Shown here: piece after piece, positions 12,001 to 27,000 of the stretch | How positions within the stretch are numbered: position 1 is the stretch's first letter | How the letters are laid out: each line of letters begins with the position of its first letter | NCBI RefSeq assembly: GCF_037975245.1 | Contig: NC_092582.1 | Coordinates: forward strand, 19,866,577 to 19,930,576 | Source of the DNA: Apostichopus japonicus | Taxonomy: Eukaryota; Echinodermata; Holothuroidea; Aspidochirotida; Stichopodidae | Length of the DNA stretch: 64,000 bases | Direction of reading: 5' to 3' | Notes under the pieces: model-generated | Seen by the model: the letters and a program-made list of their open reading frames with translations, nothing else | Database searches by the model: none | What the model was told of the DNA's origin: nothing | Position numbers and translations under genes: made by a program

Positions 12001-15000
12001 GGAGTGAGTTTGTTGCATTCATCACATAAAAATAGTGCTTTATCAACTGTAAAAGTTTGGTTTTAATCACAAAGCAACAAGTCCTTTTTATTTTGTGTCC
12101 TTCCTGTGCTTTTCTGAAGGTAAAGGAATATATACAAATTGTATAACTGTGTGCATCAACAATTTGCTCAGCACCTAGTATTTTGATGAAGATCATATTA
12201 ATACTTCGATGCCCTTATTCGGTTTATACAAGATCTCTATTGTGTTCAGTTCAGGTTTAATTTCAATTGAAAACAACTGAGGTTCAAAACCTCGTGAACG
12301 AAGTATTTTGAGGAGGACATTTTAGGTTTATTTTCTTCTTGCTGTCAGTTTGGGAATAGGTTAAAGTCAGGGATTAACATATCTTCATGGGTTTTCTTCA
12401 CTATTTCTTATACAAAACAAACCACCACAACTTTTGTTGTATAGCACTGTGTGCTGACCTTTCTCTGTAATGTGAAAAAAAATTATTACAGTCTTGCCTG
12501 GTTGAGATGATAGTCATTCAATTACAGTGCATGTTTAAAGTAAAAAGTATTGCTCCCGCAAACTGCCTTGGTATGTTTACCTTTAAATAAATGATAACAG
12601 TATATGAGTTAGTCCTTCAATGTTTGCAGCATTTATGAAGTTCTAACTTACTTATTTCCTTTTCAGGTTAGCATTGAAATGGATGTAATATGGTTGCAAT
12701 GAAGCTAGAATATTATCATATAAATTGTGCAGATAACCTGTCTGAAAGTAGATATTTTTTATAATGGAAGGGAGTTATTTTATTGTCATTTTCCAACAGT
12801 GATCAGTCCGGTTTGTGTCGATATTCAGGAAAGAGGGATGTTGATAACATATGCGAATTTGCTCATGGAGAAGACGAAGTCCAGGAATGGAAAGAGAGAC
12901 ACAAGTACAGAATGATGAAGATAGAGAAAGTGAGAAAGCAGAGGTTGTTTTCTTTTCTCGATGAATTGTTGGAGGCTTTCAATCTCTCCAACAAGAAGGA
13001 AACAGTGGTAGGTTCATTGAGGTTTAAGAAAAGGAGGTCAACGAGGTTTTTTCATTCTGTTTAGCCTTTCTGTGAATTTAAGACGTCATTACCCTTCTTG
13101 ATTTGAATATATTGAAATTGAAGGTGAAGAAGTTGTTTCGCTATAAGAGTGTCTGCCTCATAACAATTATTATCTCAGTCCAAGTCCTCAGCAGAACCCA
13201 GATTCTCTGGACCTATTCAAATTTGCTGCTTGATGCAGTGTTGGTGAGTGGGGTCTTCCTTTGGGTTTTTTCCAAGATCATGGGAGATGTGTACAGTTCA
13301 GTACAGTACAGTATCTAATTCACTTTAGTGTGTGGTTTTCCTTCCAATAGCCAACAAATTCTTGCTACAGATCTATCCTTGATCTAATTTGTGGTATATG
13401 ATAGTGTCTTTCATACTGTATGGTTACTTGTACGCTTATATATTTTCAAAATAAAATAAACCTGTTAGCAAACTGTTTATCCATTTGAGAGCCTGTGTAA
13501 TAGAATGTGTAAAAGTAAGTTGGCCTGACGTTTCGATCTTAGCAGGATCTTTTAATGACAAGTAACAGTAACAGAAGGAACAAACGCACAGAATACAGAC
13601 AGGTTAATGAGCACGGTGAACACAATGAGATACATGTAAGGGGATCAGTAGTCAAGGGATGGAGAGAAGAAAGCAACAGGGGAAGAGGGGAGATAGGAGA
13701 TAAACAGTGGAGGGACAAAAGGAGGATTAAGGGAACAAGGTAAGGAATAAACTGGAAGGACAAAGACAGAAAAGGTTTGGAGAGAAAAAAGGGGTTGAAA
13801 CGAGCTGTGAGAAGAGGAGTGATGGGAGGGGGGGGGGGGAACAAGGAGAGAAGGAGTGGGACAGAAGAAAAGTTAGTCATGTCCTTCCTGAATGTCAAGT
13901 CCATGAGGTTGAAAGGTGCGAAGGCGTTGCATCCATAGCCTCTCTCTGCTGATTCGTACTAGGTCAAAACGGCTACCTAATTACTCAATCCCCTGTAGGG
14001 ACATGTCGTTAATGGTATGGTTGGGAAGGTTAAAATGTTCTCCAACTGGGGTCTTGGTCTTCATGGTGTTGACTGTGGATATGTGACCATAGAATTGCTT
14101 CTTGAGGGTGGTTTTGGTTTCGTCAACATACTAGATGCCGCAAACTCTACAAGAGATCAGACATTGATGGTTGTGCAAGTGATGTGACCCTTAGTCTTGT
14201 GTGTGAGTTGCATGCTATGGCTAGTGATGGAATTGGATTCAACAATGTGGTGGCTGCAGATGATCATCTCGAAGTACGATCACATTTGAAAGTACCATGC
14301 TGAATGGGTGTAGGGTTTAAAGTTAGAGGTGGAACAGCGGCACGCGCAAGAAGGTCTCGTCGGTTGCGTGGTAGTCTGTAGGCGATGGTGAGTTTTTCAA
14401 GGACGGCTCGTTGGAGTCGATCTGAAGTGAGGAGAATGTTGTGGTTGTTAAAGGTGACTTTCTGAAGAGGAGGAAGATTTGTGTGGAAGTAACAACCAGG
14501 GGCAGCTTGTTGTCGCAATCTCGTCTCTTTTTGTCCTTCACTGCCAAAGTAGATGATATGGAAAGGGAGCGGACTCTCTGAATGGCTTCACGCATTCTTC
14601 TGGCACCACGGCCCGGGCTGTAAGGTGTTTTTCTAAAGCATCTGTATGGCGAATGAAAGAGGAATTGTTAGAGCAAATTCGACGAAGACGAAGTGCTTGA
14701 CTGTAGGCAATTCCAGACTGGCAGTGACGGGGATGGTAGCTTAAAGAATGGAGATATTGGTGTGTGTCTGTGGGCTTGGTGTATAAGTCTGTAGAGAGAG
14801 AACCGTGTTCCTTACGAAGAGTCACATTGAGAAAGTTAACCTGTTGGTGAGAGTAATCAGAGGTGAATTTGATGGTGCTGTGGAAAGAATTGATGTGATT
14901 GATCAAAGTGAGCAGGCTGTCCTCATTGGTCCAAACGAAGAAGATGTCATCAATGTAGCGCCACCAGATAAGGGGACGTCAGGGAGCTGTACTGAGCATG

Positions 15001-18000
15001 TTTTCTTCAAAGTCTTAAATATTTTATTAAAAAGATGTTATTCAAGATGATCCCAGATATATTTGCAAATTTACCGACAAGTAAGAGTATTAGATTAAGA
15101 AACATTTCTTGAGCAGCTGTTTCTACATTTATTGTCACAGAGACTGATATCCCCACCACCCCCCCCCCCCAGAAACGTAGTTGTCGTAATGTTGCCATTT
15201 CACTCCGTTAATACTGAGATATTTCCAACAAAGCTCAAGCAATGGATATAGATATTTGACCAAATCTGCAGTTTAGATATCAAGAACATCAACTTTTTGA
15301 GATAAGAAATATAAATTGTAGGTAAATGTTGAAATTTTTACATAAAACATCCAAATTTTCACAAGAAAACATATTAGATTGTTGGCAGAATGAGCCAAAT
15401 TTTGCTATGGGATGACCGTATGTAGAGACTTGAAGCATTCGAATATGTTCATGTAAAATGACAAAATTGCATGAGAAAATATCATATTTTCGAAGTTTCC
15501 GATTTTTGACTAAATACATTAACAACATGAGATAACAAGTTGAAATTGTCAGATTGCATCTCAAAATTTTAAGTTGGCCGCACTGAAAAATGGAATTTCT
15601 TCTGCTGAATGGCCTTTAGCCACCATACAATTCAAAACCTAATGCTAAGCTACTGTCTAATTTTTGTGAATACTTGGTTATTGATCTTATGTGTTTTTAA
15701 TGTACACTGCCTGTGTACCACTGTAGCCGAATGTGATGAAAATCTGACGGAAGTGCCAAACACTAAAAGCCAGAATCGAAATTTCTTCCATACGAACTAC
15801 CGGTGATGATCTGAGATCGGAGAAATATCATGAATGATATTGTTGTTATTGTTTTTGTAATTGTACATGCACTCCTCCAGTAGCAATTGCTTCCCAAAAT
15901 ATCTGGCGACCATCATTCTATTTAACAGCATGCGTGGTCCGGATGAGATTGTAGAAGTTCGTGACAACTGTTTTGACGCAAATGTCATGATTTTCATGAT
16001 AAACCACACATATATCACAAAACATTGTCGCCTTTGGTCCGATGGAAAAATACTTCTTGTGAGTGCTAATCAGTCCAACCACCGCCTTCCCCTCTATAGT
16101 GATGCATGTGATCGCCCTGGATGAGAGTTTAGAAGTGTCTTACAACGTCTGTCCAAAATCAGAGTTTTCGTGCCAAATTGAGGTTTTCCTAACGAACGTT
16201 GCTAAGGCGGAACAGAAAATAATATCTGGGGATGCTGAAGAATTAAACATCACTTTTAAAGTTGGCTACTTCTCACATGCTATGAATAATGTTATGAAGC
16301 TTTCTCTTTACTGAACTTTAGATGGTGCAGAAATTACAAGGTGTGGATGTAAAATGTATACCAGACTTGGAGTTTTCCATTGAAGTGGGAGCAAAGAGTG
16401 AAGAAGGGTTGTACAAAAATCAATGGGTATTTCAAGTGAATTGTGAAGAACTAATGGAGGTATGTTGCATGGCAGCCTTTCCCTTGAAGTACAGCAATCC
16501 ATATAATTTTGTTATCATAGTCACTACAAATGATAGTATTTTGAAAAGGTATATATAGGGTTATTAGAAGTAGTGGATGTAAATGTCGTTGTCCATTTGT
16601 TCCACATAAAAGTTGATAATCTGAATTGCCGATTCTTTTGGCCACCTGCCGCTTGTCCTAAGAAACAACCGTTTGAAGCTAAACTATAGACGATGATGAT
16701 GTAAGCAATGACGGCAACGACACACCATGTAACAAATATAGTCATAAATCATCTATCTTCATGCTCACACAGTCATAGACATCAACAATAAATATTGTTG
16801 ATACACACATGATATATAATTGTGCTGATTGTCTTTATAATGGTGTAGTAATGTTGTGTGATGCAATGTCAGTGAAAATTGGTACCCTCTGATGCAAATG
16901 GTCCCCATTATTATTTCTTGAGGATGTCATGCCTGTTACTCAGTCAGTTGTCCATTTTACTTAACTTATGTAATATCTAACAAAGAATTGCTGCACAACC
17001 ACATCTTGCGTAGAGCTCAGATTCCGTGGAAAAAACGACTACTAAAAAGTCTGCAGTCATATACCTAGGGCCTACAGCTTGTGTAAAGCTCATAACAAGG
17101 AACAGCAAGTTACACTCGTGAGTTTAACAATGATGCCTATGATCATGCCTTTCTTTTGGTTTGATATGAGTGAGTGGGTTGAACTATAGCTCAAAAAATT
17201 AAAAGATGCCACCTCCCTCATATCTGTATCTTGTATCAATTATTTATTCCTTGCCGAGGGCAAAATTATCTTGTGATGGTGACAGATTGTGTGATGACAC
17301 CATTGCTTGTTTACTTGATAACTAAAGCACCATGTGGTGAATGTTGCTATACCTTATTAAGAAGAAGATCCCGAATGTTTTAAAAGGTCATCTGAGTTCA
17401 GCTGACCTCAAAATCTGAAAACATATACTCAAAAACTATTTGGTGGGTGAACGTCATGTTTGATAGTTAGAAGCGCCTTTTTAAGTAGCAGAAACCTATA
17501 CATTTCTAAACATTTTCTGAGGTCAAAGGTCAAAAGGATCAAAGTTTAAATCGTTTGTAAACACAAATACTGAAAAAAGGAAAGTTTGGATGAACTTTAT
17601 ACTTGGTATATGGATCATTGTTACTCTGTAGAGGAACGCTATGTTTTCTGTAAAGATCACTTGATGTCAACATATTTTAAAGTGTGGAACCCTTGTATAA
17701 CCACAATAGCTCTAAAAGTAACCCATTAATGAACTTCACGCTTGGTATGTTGATCAACTTATTAAGATAAGAAAAATGTCTGTGCACAATGTGTATATTA
17801 AATGTTGACATATACTGTAAAAAGTGGCAGGTAATCACTGTTGACCTGTTGGCTTTGTGGTTCATGTGATGAGACTAAAGAGATACACAACTATAACATT
17901 TTCAGTGACATTTTTAGTTAGCTATTAAACAAATACTCATTGGGAATTAGACACTAAAATGAAAGTATGGCTGGACTCTGCCCTCAGAATCTCAAGAACC

Positions 18001-21000
18001 AAAAAATAGTTTGAGTTTGTTCTGGGCTTAAATAATATTCATGAGTTTATGGAAATGAAAATCTTTTGAAATTCTGTCTATATGTATCTCGTAGTAACTA
18101 TAATTAATATTTAAATGAACATTTTTTACTTAATTTACAATACTGCTATGAATAAGAGCATCTACAAAGCAAATGATGGATGATAATTGGTGCAATATTG
18201 CATATCTCCTATAATTGTTTACTTCCTGGAAAGAGAGAGAGATGGGAATGGGGGGGGGGGGGGAGGATAAGCAGTGGATTCATCAGTAGGTGCAACGAAA
18301 TGTGAAATTAAGGTGCAACCTCAGTAAGAAGAAAAACTTCAGACTTTGCAGCATTTGCGATATTTCCAAATTTTCAAATTTAATATTTAAAGAAGGTTTA
18401 GCTACCTAAGTGTATAATTGCATTTCTAGTTTTCTCTTGGAGGGTAAGTTATACCTTTTGATGACATTTCCTTTGCGTTCAAGTGTGCATTGTTTCGGCT
18501 GATTTGAAGATGTTCCTGTCCTAGGATGTTGCCTTTGATTTCTACTGTAACATGTTTATTACTTTCCAAACAAGTATGTGTAAGGCCATTTTACTTCATC
18601 ATTCCTTCCATCTTGTTCCAATTTCATAAATATAACTACAAATTCATTTGGGACCTTTTTCAATACATATGCTTTCTTTTTCACCAGAGGAAGCTGAAGA
18701 GGGTTGGACTTCTCTATGACGATGACCGCCCCCACTTTTTCCTGTCGCATCCACTTGATGAAAAGCACCCTCAAGTCTGCCCTGGCAGGATACTACTGAA
18801 TAAAGAGTGCACTAAATATTCCTTTGAGATCTCTTTCACCTCTGCGGTGCTGGGAGTATTCCAACAATGGGTTGTGTTAGATTTCGGTGATTCTGATCCT
18901 GTCCTGTATGTACCACTGAAAGTCAGGGTTGCTTCTGAACATTTCAGGTACTCTTCACCCCCAATCCCCATAGAGGTTCCATGGAATGCAAATAATTCAG
19001 AGATAGTGAAATTCCCAGAGCGGCACCCAAAAGATCCATTTTATCTGTCTCTGGAGGAGAAGTATCTTCCACCTGCATCTAGTCAGATTAGGCTTAAAAA
19101 AGGGCACAAACTGAATCGTGACAATGTACAGGATCACTTCCACAAGATGTTATGGCTGGAAGAATTGGCTCGCAATGACAGGTTGAAAAAGTAAGTCTAA
19201 AAAAGTGGCAGAGTGCATATATCGTGATAGAGATGTAAATTGTCCCTAGCTTACAGACAAGCTGTTCCTGATATTCTTGGATTTTGTTTCCTATAGGCAG
19301 ACAAGAAGAAAAGGGTAAAAAACAGTTGGCGTGTTTGCATGTGATGTGCCAGTCTTGTAAGCACAATATCTCATGCAGTTTTGTGTATAGGTCAGAGGTA
19401 ATTTGAGGTAAGCAGAAATCAGATGTGAAAGTCTTCTATGCTGCAGCTGTATTTCAAGCAGAGCAGCTAGAATGATTTAATATTTACAGTGTTAATGCAC
19501 AGTTTTTATAAGATGTTTGTTAATTTTAAGGGATTTGACTAATCATCATGAATCTCAAAGAAGGCAGTACAGAAAAGAAAGATTATCATGTGTGACATCA
19601 TGTGTAAGCACCATACTGAGATCTAGAAGCATCTTAAAAGTTGTTGGATTTCATTTCTGTTTGGTTCACTTCAATGTATTCGTCTGCAGATTTACAAGAT
19701 GGACAAAATTGGAAACCTTTGATGAAATTAAAGAGGACAGCTACTACAAAGCTCAAGGTGGTGAATTGTATGCCAAGATATCTCTGACGGATTCACTCCT
19801 AGATGACTCAGAGGCCAGTCAAATTGTGGTTTCCAACGTCCAATTTGCACTTCTGAAGTTTGATAAATCATCAACGAGGGTATACCAGGCAAAAGTCTTG
19901 ACTGAAAAACATTTGGATCTAAGAAATGCAGATTCTCTGTATGTGAGTGTCGGAGCACAATGTGTACAAGACCAGCAACTGGAACCAAATAAAACAATGA
20001 AGGTTTTGGTCCAGTTCCAGTTGGAGAGAATTCATTTATGTGAGATGCATTTTGGTGTTGACAACGTCACAGAGATGAATCTACTGTTTCCTCCAGCTAA
20101 CATGGAACCAAGGTAAATTAATTGATGATAATTAAATTGCACCTTGAGCATAAGAAAGAATACTTATGTTGCTGTTCAACTCGCTCTTTAATCTTTCTTT
20201 TGACCTGTTGATATTTTCAAAAGGTTACGATCCATCTAACCCTTGTAACTTAATTATGTGTGTTTCTAGTTTAGCTTTCTCTTTCTAGTTAGATATTCTA
20301 TGTCCCTTCTCGTCATTAATTCATAAACGTACCCATTCCTTCTTTATGTATATCTTTGCCTGTTAATTACATTGAGCAATGAACTTATAGCTAGATTTGA
20401 AAACATACAACTATAAGTGCTCAATCTCAGTAATTTGTTGACATTTGGACCATTTCGAAGGTATTTGAAGCTGATATTTACGTGGAATAAGTTTTCATTC
20501 AAGCCCAGTTTACTTTATGCGTTGTCTCCTTTATAGGAAGATCGTAGCGTCAATTATCATCAATGAAACAATTGTTAGCTAGGATAAAATATATAAGGTG
20601 GCCTGCATGTAAAAAAGTTCATGAGACTGACAGCAAAGGTAAAGAGTTATCAATAATGCTTCTGCAGTTCCAAACCTTTAAAGGACCACTTTAAGACTAA
20701 TTTGCTTCCTCCAATTATGATTTCAATACATACTACTATAAGTATTGAGATAATGGATTGCTTGGAGGTAACTTGGTTTGTTGTTGTTGTTTTTTTGGCT
20801 TGTGCTGCCAGATCTCGTAATTGGACAATTATTTTGAAATTTGTAACTGTCTTCTTTACGGAATTGTTTAGAAAAGTTCATACTTTGTTGCCTAATTTCA
20901 TTCCAGAGATAAATTGTGAGGCATTTTTGCTTTTTTGGGTGAATGAAACATTTAAAAAGATTTAAACTCATACCATATATAGGTTACATCTAAACATCAA

Positions 21001-24000
21001 TTAATACTATATGTTGTGAAGTTTAGAGAGCCACTTGCACACTTGACTTGAACAATTGTGTCAGACTGTTCTACGTGACAGTGATACCACTAGCATGCAA
21101 GTGACTGATTTTGACAAATTTGGAGCTACAACAGTATAGAAAGCTTAGATTTCACTCTTGAAAAGATAACTGTTGCTTGAAAGTAACATTCCACACAATA
21201 TACACTAAAATCATGATAGCATAGAAAGTTTCAAGTTATTTTGCCATTGCGCAGTGGTCTTTAATCTAAGTTCTATTTGTTGAGAGTGACTTAAAGGTAA
21301 TTAAAGATTTGGGAACTTATGCTGTGTGCATGAAAAAGTCTGTTAACAAGAGGCCTCAAATAACTTCCAACCACAATATCTTGCAATACCTATCATCAAG
21401 CATCAAAGTTAAAACTCATCAGTAGTATTGATATTCTGCAATATTGCTGCTATAGTCAACTTATTTTAATTCATCCTTTTATTTATTTCCAACAGATTTC
21501 CAAAGGAAGGAACAGAAGTGGCTGGAAATTTGAATCCCCGACAATCAATTGTCTCAGAGTATATTGTTGGTGCAGGCAAAACCCTACCTTTTGTGCCCGG
21601 ACCTACCCTGCTGATTGGTGCTTTTGGCACAGGCAAGACAGAGACTCTGGCAAGGTCAATTATGAAACTTCTAGACCAATCTCCTAATAACAAGATTCTT
21701 GTGTGTACTCACTCGAATAGGTAATGATATTGGACTTATTTTTCTTATAATCTTTTACATGATGGCAACTCCCCCACCCATAAATAAGTTCACGTGTTCA
21801 TATTCCTTTCTCAACGTTGCTGTATGTGTTGACAATTGTATTATTATTATTATTATGATTCTTTTTTAAATGAAAGGAAGACATAATTTTCCCCCTTAAA
21901 TATTTGTAATGTTGCCTCCAAAAAGACAAGACATAAACAAATGGAGATTTGTTCTTATGTGCAATGTGTTATGTAAGCTTATCACTGATGCCTAAAGACA
22001 AATTAATTGGTCATTGCAAACCTGATCAGCACAACGACACTCTACAAGTTATTCACTAATAATACCTAGAAATCAGTAAGCAGTAAACAACTTCATTAAA
22101 TTACATATACTTGTCTAGCCACATGTTCGCTCAAGCATATTTAGTAGATTCCTGAGTCACCGCACTGTCATAACTCTTGCAACATGACTTTGTTAATAAG
22201 TAACATAAACGTTTGCAAGGTCATCTCGCTCAGTAAAGCAAACTCTATCTGCATCTGTCTTCCTTAAGTATCTGGGCAAACATTAATTACTCAAAATGGT
22301 TCAGATAGTTGCATAATAATTAATATGTGACATAAGAATAAAGCTAAACCAGACAAGTAAATCATCTTCGCAGTAGATATACACAGGGTTGCTATCATAG
22401 ACCAATCAACATTGTGTATCGGGAATCCCCTAAATTACCAATATTTTAAAATGGTGTTGCTCCACTTGAATGCTGTATCTCTGAACTTGTATGGTACATC
22501 ATTGCGTTTCTTTGCGCAGGCTTATATGTAAACGTTTGTTAGGCCCATGTTTAATGCGTTAAGCCTAATCACAACAACGAGCTCAAGTCCATTGTCCAAA
22601 CGGGCTTAAATCTAATTCTAGGAACATCATTGCAGTAAGTTAACCAGTAATTTACAATTCGTAGTGATACACAGCAGATAGTGAAAATGATTAAATATCG
22701 AAGACAACAAGATCATTAATTCTCAAAAACAAATGTAACATTGACTCGTCCTGTTACGATGAAAGTTCGTACGACTTCGGACATTTAAACGAACATGCAG
22801 TGTACCATTCTCTGTACTGGGTCAAAATATATCATGAAATTCCAGCCCTACCACAGTGCATCCTCTAACATTGAACAATAATCGTATTGCCAAAGGCATT
22901 TCTACCAGCATATCACAATTTTGATAATAAACACAGGTTATTTCATGAAACTCACAGACAGAGACAAGACATAAACAATTTGATGTTTGATTTTACGTTT
23001 GGCATGCTTATCACTGATCCAGTGGCACTCCAGATTGACTTATATGCATGTTTTTCAGTTTTCCTTGTTAAAAAATTTAACTATCACCCTCATTGAACAA
23101 AAGTTTCTTATGAATTAAAAGTGTATATGGAGTGTCTAGTTTGGACTGTAACAGTCCTGTCCAGTCATGTTTTTTTTTTTAATTGGTAAAGCAGTCTATC
23201 ACAAATCATGATTTTTTTCTTTGCAGATTTTATACTTTCATGTTACATTTTGAATATGGACCAAGTAAAGATATTAATGGTAATATTGGTCTGTATGTAG
23301 TTTCATATGTGGTTTCAGCAATTCAATGCTAAATAGTGAGTAAAAGATCCCTGCTGAAATTGGTAAAAGTCTAAAAAATTTGTAAGCATGGTAGTTCCAA
23401 AGGTCAAGTGTATTAGTGGCAAGAAGTTAAGAACATTGCTGATCAGTTAAAGTCTGTAATGTCTAACACTTAAAAGTGCTTTAAAACGTGACGGTTGACT
23501 GTTTTCATATGAAATTGTTGCAAGGAATCACTAAGCCAATTTGGTTTCTGGTTTGTTACAATTCCTCACTTTTACAGTGCTGCAGATGTTCTAGTCACCT
23601 CATATCTTCACAAATTCTTAACTGACCGGAAGATAATGGATGAGACCTTTGAAAGGAAACTCCTAAGGGTGTATGCATCTATAAAGAATCCTGCTTCAGT
23701 AAATGCAGAGATCAAAAGTAGTTATGCTATCTTTGAGGATGACGAAAAAAGGAAGACATTCAGAAAACCAACCTATCAAGATATTATAGGTAGCTATTTA
23801 ATATATCTTACTTTAGTGCTACTTCTTCAATTATCTCTCTTTTTAACTTACATTCCGTACTAACATATTTTCCCTGTGGCAACTTTGAAGATTAAATAAA
23901 CTATAAACATGTACATTTATAACTACTATTCAACCTTACTGTTCGTCCAAAATTGTGATTTAACAATTTCTTAACTCTTCCATGAGTGAAATGAAAATTT

Positions 24001-27000
24001 TTGTTGTATTTTTTGTACTATCCTTATGTTTTCCAACCATGTGAATACTTCTTTGCTTGTATTGTTCCTCATTTACTTTTGAGAGCTTTGCAAACTTCCT
24101 CCCTCTTTAGGTTGTAACATTGTCGTCACCACTCTTGCTACGTCGATCCATTTAGTGGCATTAAGCAAAGGTCAGAAAACGGTCAAGGGTTATTTTGGTT
24201 ACATTGTTATTGATGAAGCAGGACAAGCTTTGGAGACTGAAGCTATGATACCCCTCGGACTTGCAGTTGAGAATACAGTTGTGGTATTGTCAGGTGACCA
24301 TATTCAGATAAGACCGAAGGTATAAAACTTGTTTATTTTTCTTTCTTTCTTTCTTTTCTTTTGTTCCTTAGAAGTTAATAGTGGTCAGTATCTTTCTCAT
24401 TACATGCCTAACTTGTATATTCAAAACCTCTCTGCTCAAAATGTTAAATGAAAGTAAATATTACCTGAGAGGTGTGTTTCAGTGGAACAAATTTCAAGTG
24501 GGATTCCTACTCTCAAGAAGAATCCATTATTTGTGCATATACACACCCTATGATTATACAACAAATGCATATGAAACAAGCCAGATTAATTTTGAAAGTA
24601 TTCTAGAACTTATGGTAAAACATCCATTGCATTTATCATTTAAAGGGTTGCACAATAGTTTTGATGAGCTTTGACTTGGAAAGAATATAACATATATTGT
24701 GAAGGCAATATTTCTTAAACATCAACTATGATGGCCAGTCCTTTGTTCATCAGTTTTTGCCACTAATCTAACGTTTGAAATGTAAATGCCATGCACATCG
24801 ATTATTAGCAGCAAGTGAAAGAATGCTACTGCTTTGATTCGATCAGTTGAGGTCAACAGAGGGTAAAAACTTGAAACTTTGTATGCATATCCGTATTGTA
24901 TTTATAGGGCTCTGAGGGTAAATGAGGTCATCCGAGGGCAACTTTTGAAAACTATTAAAATAACATCAATGACAGTACACGCAACTGTTGCAAATGGTTG
25001 AAAGTCAATATACAATATTTTCCCAAAGTTGGTTTCATATGTTGACTAAAAAGTCAATGTCTTTAATCATCAGCTCTCTTTGCATGCATTCATAGCATGC
25101 AAGTATCTCTTTATTAGATTAAATTCAAAACTTACCAGCTGTACCTGTTGAACATGTTGTTGAGTTTGGTGTTATCTAGGAGAATGTCTCTTTAGCTATA
25201 AGAACAGAAATACAAGCAATTTAAACTAATTCTTACTTGTTGCAGGTGTACTCACAGAAGGCAAAGATATTCAACTTTCACGCTTCTGTGTTAGAGAGGT
25301 TGTTTGAGTGGAATCAAAGTTGGCAGTGCAGAAGCCATTGTCTTCTGACGTACAACTATCGAGTTGAAAAAAAGATCCTGGACTTTATCACTAGTTTGCA
25401 CTACGGTGGCAAATTGACAGCAATGAGTGTTCATCATCGCCATCCAGGTTATTATCCTTTGTCATTCCTCGCTGTTAAAGGACATGACCAGTTGGTCGGT
25501 ACCTCGTACATCAACACAGCGGAGGTAAGTGCCATTAATATTTATCGAAATTGCTTCTTGTGTTCAAAAGAAATGTATGAAAAGAAGCAGAAAACACACT
25601 TTGATATGACATCATCTTTTTCTATAAGCACAAGCTCCTCATGCAGTCAAGGCTGAATTGCTATGGTAAATTAATTGTTTGAAATTGTTTGGGAATAAAC
25701 ATTTGTGAAGGCAAATTTCCTGAAAAGAAACTTAAACAATCGTTCCTACAGAATACTCTTCTCTTCAGCTGAATAAGACAACCTAGTTTACACCAACAGT
25801 TATTTATTTATAAATATAACGAACAGTGCAAAAACACACAACAACAAAATTAGGCATCAAAAAACCTATTAAGCAGGATAATATCAAGACCAAACCTGAG
25901 AGGACTTCATGCTTTGTAATGAAGATCAGAAATCAAAAGCTTATAAACAATAACCCAAATGTTAATGCTTTGAATAAACTTCATAGTTCGTACTTTCTAC
26001 CTAATGATTCACCTCATTAAGACCCCATTGTTTTATGTAGAGGCCAACAAAGTTGAAAGACTGAAAACTTTGAGAAGAGACAAACATTTCTAAAGCAAAG
26101 CTTGAATGTACTTCATCCAAAGTGCATAGATCAACCTTGCGGAATACCAGACCCATGTTTAATTATGGAGTCTGAAAGTTTATTTGAGATCATCACATTG
26201 GCCAATGTCTGTAAACCCTGTAAAGGCAATAACTCCAATTAAGAGAGACCTGAAAGCTTTTTTACTTTGAACTTATATTCCTCACAGTGATTACAAGAAC
26301 TGTATTGTTTTATGTGAAAGTGATGGTCGTCTGAGGTTAAGAATCTAACAAACTTGTGGAGGTCATGTTCAGTCTAAAAATCTTGTAAAAGTGACAACTC
26401 GAAGATAAACTAGGATTATCACATGAGTTTAACTATATTGCTAAAAACAATATAATAAAAACTTGAAAATCATTCTGCATGTTACTATTAATTGTTCCCC
26501 GACATATTGTGGCAATAAATAAACCAAGCCTGTTGGCTTTCTGGTGTCAGTAGTTAAAACAGTTTATCTTTGGTCTGTAGGTCAGTGCAATTGTTGAACA
26601 AGTTCAAGCCTTAGCTTACACATGGCCCCATCAATGGGGGGATTTGGACATTGCAGTCTTGACTCCGTACAGACTTCAGGTAAGAGAAACACTGATCACC
26701 AGAAGACTGGTTATCCTTTGCAATATCTTTATCATTAATTATTGTCATTTAGGTCTGTGCCGTCACTTCTGTGTACCCCCTCCCTCACTTTCTGTGATTT
26801 TTAAGAAGCATTTGTATTGTACTTGGTTTCACCTTTTTGATTTTGTAATAGTGGTACTCTGATTTAGCAGATCTTTATGTTGTTATCTAAGTTGTTCCAG
26901 ATAGAGGCACCATTGTATCTAAAATGGAATCAGGATAATTCACAGATGTTCAGATTTCAGTGAAAATTATCTGTAAAATTGGTGAGAATCAATGTAGGTG

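Noticed and set aside
13539-13904. 121-codon minus-strand frame rich in Leu, Pro and Ser
   Set aside because: It comes from a purine-rich low-complexity tract at the 3' end of the Penelope-like element and does not look like a protein.
16100-16314. Possible extra exon before exon 7
   Set aside because: An acceptor-like CTCTATAG exists, but the phase does not fit exon 6 (phase 0) and no donor gives phase 0 before a stop. Exon 6 joins exon 7 cleanly.
18526-18687. Upstream extension of the exon 8 open frame
   Set aside because: It is open but hydrophobic and lies before a good acceptor (TTTTCACCAG) whose phase matches exon 7. It is intron sequence that happens to be open.
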